Shown: piece by piece, positions 5,534-5,844 of the stretch | Position numbering within the stretch: position 1 is the stretch's first letter | How the letters are laid out: every line of letters begins with the position of its first letter | From: an uncultured Collinsella sp. | Lineage (GTDB): Bacteria > Actinomycetota > Coriobacteriia > Coriobacteriales > Coriobacteriaceae | Assembly (NCBI GenBank): GCA_958427895.1 | Contig: CAUADW010000090.1 | Coordinates: forward strand, 1-5,844 | DNA: 5,844 nucleotides | Direction: 5' to 3' | The notes under the pieces: model-generated | Seen by the model: the letters and a program-made list of their open reading frames with translations, nothing else | Database searches by the model: none | What the model was told of the DNA's origin: nothing | Position numbers and translations under genes: made by a program

Positions 5534-5844
5534 ATGATTCGAGCTGCCCTGACGGTCGAAGAGGCTCTGGAGGGCATGAAGGCCCTGGAGCCCAAGATTA
5601 AAAACTACGCGCGTCTGGTCGTCCGCAAGGGCGTAAACGTCAAGCCCGGCCAGGAGGTCGTCGTTCAGTCTCCGGTCGAGTGCGCGCCGTTTGCGCGCGT
5701 GGTGGTCGCGGAGGCCTATGCTGCCGGCGCCGGCCACGTGACGGTCATTTGGGCCGATGATGCCGTGACGAGGCTCACGTACGAGCATGTCGAGAAAAGC
5801 TATTTTGAGCAGACGCCCGAGTGGAAGCGCATACAGCTGGATTC
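5534..5844 (+). CDS. M29-family metallo-aminopeptidase, N-terminal part, cut by window end
   Basis: The frame is open from ATG 5534 to the last base (103 full codons, no stop). GGAG at 5524-5527, six bases before, supports this start; an in-frame ATG at 5522 has no ribosome site. The visible part resembles the N-terminal region of family M29 aminopeptidases (AmpS/PepS/thermophilic aminopeptidase T): a helix leading to YARLVVRKGVNVKPGQEVVV (25-44), SPVECAPFARVVVAEAY (46-62), a Gly-Ala turn, then HVTVIWADDAVTRLTYEH (68-85) and a Pro-Glu-Trp segment near 95-97. Members are cytoplasmic dimers that remove N-terminal residues from peptides using a dinuclear metal centre. The metal ligands lie in the later half of the protein, beyond the window, so activity cannot be judged. 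It follows a strong terminator and so probably has its own promoter. Confidence 0.85.
   Translation, partial: MIRAALTVEEALEGMKALEPKIKNYARLVVRKGVNVKPGQEVVVQSPVECAPFARVVVAEAYAAGAGHVTVIWADDAVTRLTYEHVEKSYFEQTPEWKRIQLD

Noticed and set aside
5504..5788. A 94-codon - strand frame opposite the aminopeptidase start.
   Set aside because: It is an antisense shadow of the M29-like coding sequence, without its own ribosome site or domain.

Overview
The window looks like a chromosomal stretch from a GC-rich Gram-positive actinobacterium. The best guess is class Coriobacteriia, in the Collinsella/Olsenella neighbourhood. The grounds are GC-biased third codon positions, Shine-Dalgarno sites of the AAGGAG type, a long-form PurC, a Tat-type lipoprotein and an OmpR-type two-component pair. 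The taxon is inferred from style and gene types only. All genes are on the + strand, packed closely, with no mobile element, CRISPR array, tRNA or rRNA visible.

Layout: (1) 1-207, the 3' end of a small four-cysteine TSCPD-domain protein, overlapping by one base (TAATG) with (2) 207-1418, a Tat-exported lipoprotein of unknown function whose mature part has a roughly 50-residue periodicity suggestive of a beta-propeller. (3) 1419-1571, an intergenic region with a strong two-part GC-rich hairpin and a weak -10-like box. (4) 1572-2294 and 2306-3871, an OmpR/PhoB-class response regulator and its membrane histidine kinase, the kinase's ribosome site overlapping the regulator's stop codon. (5) 3872-3980, a spacer with a compact hairpin (3930-3949). 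(6) 3981-4868, purC (SAICAR synthase), abutting (7) 4869-5444, a basic two-pass membrane protein of unknown function. (8) 5475-5505, a textbook intrinsic terminator overlapped by a plausible promoter. (9) 5534 to the window end, the N-terminal part of an M29-family aminopeptidase.

How the genes fit together: the regulator and kinase form a complete, probably autonomous signalling unit whose signal and targets cannot be read here. The upstream lipoprotein faces the same side of the membrane as the kinase sensor domain, but a functional link is only a guess. PurC serves de novo purine synthesis. The membrane protein behind it is most likely carried on the same transcript, which ends at the terminator at 5475-5505. 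The aminopeptidase begins a new unit.

Most of the window is ordinary housekeeping and signalling sequence. The least explained items are the propeller-like Tat lipoprotein with its TSCPD partner, the membrane protein after purC, and the hairpins at 1478-1516 and 3930-3949. I saw no convincing undescribed multi-gene system.
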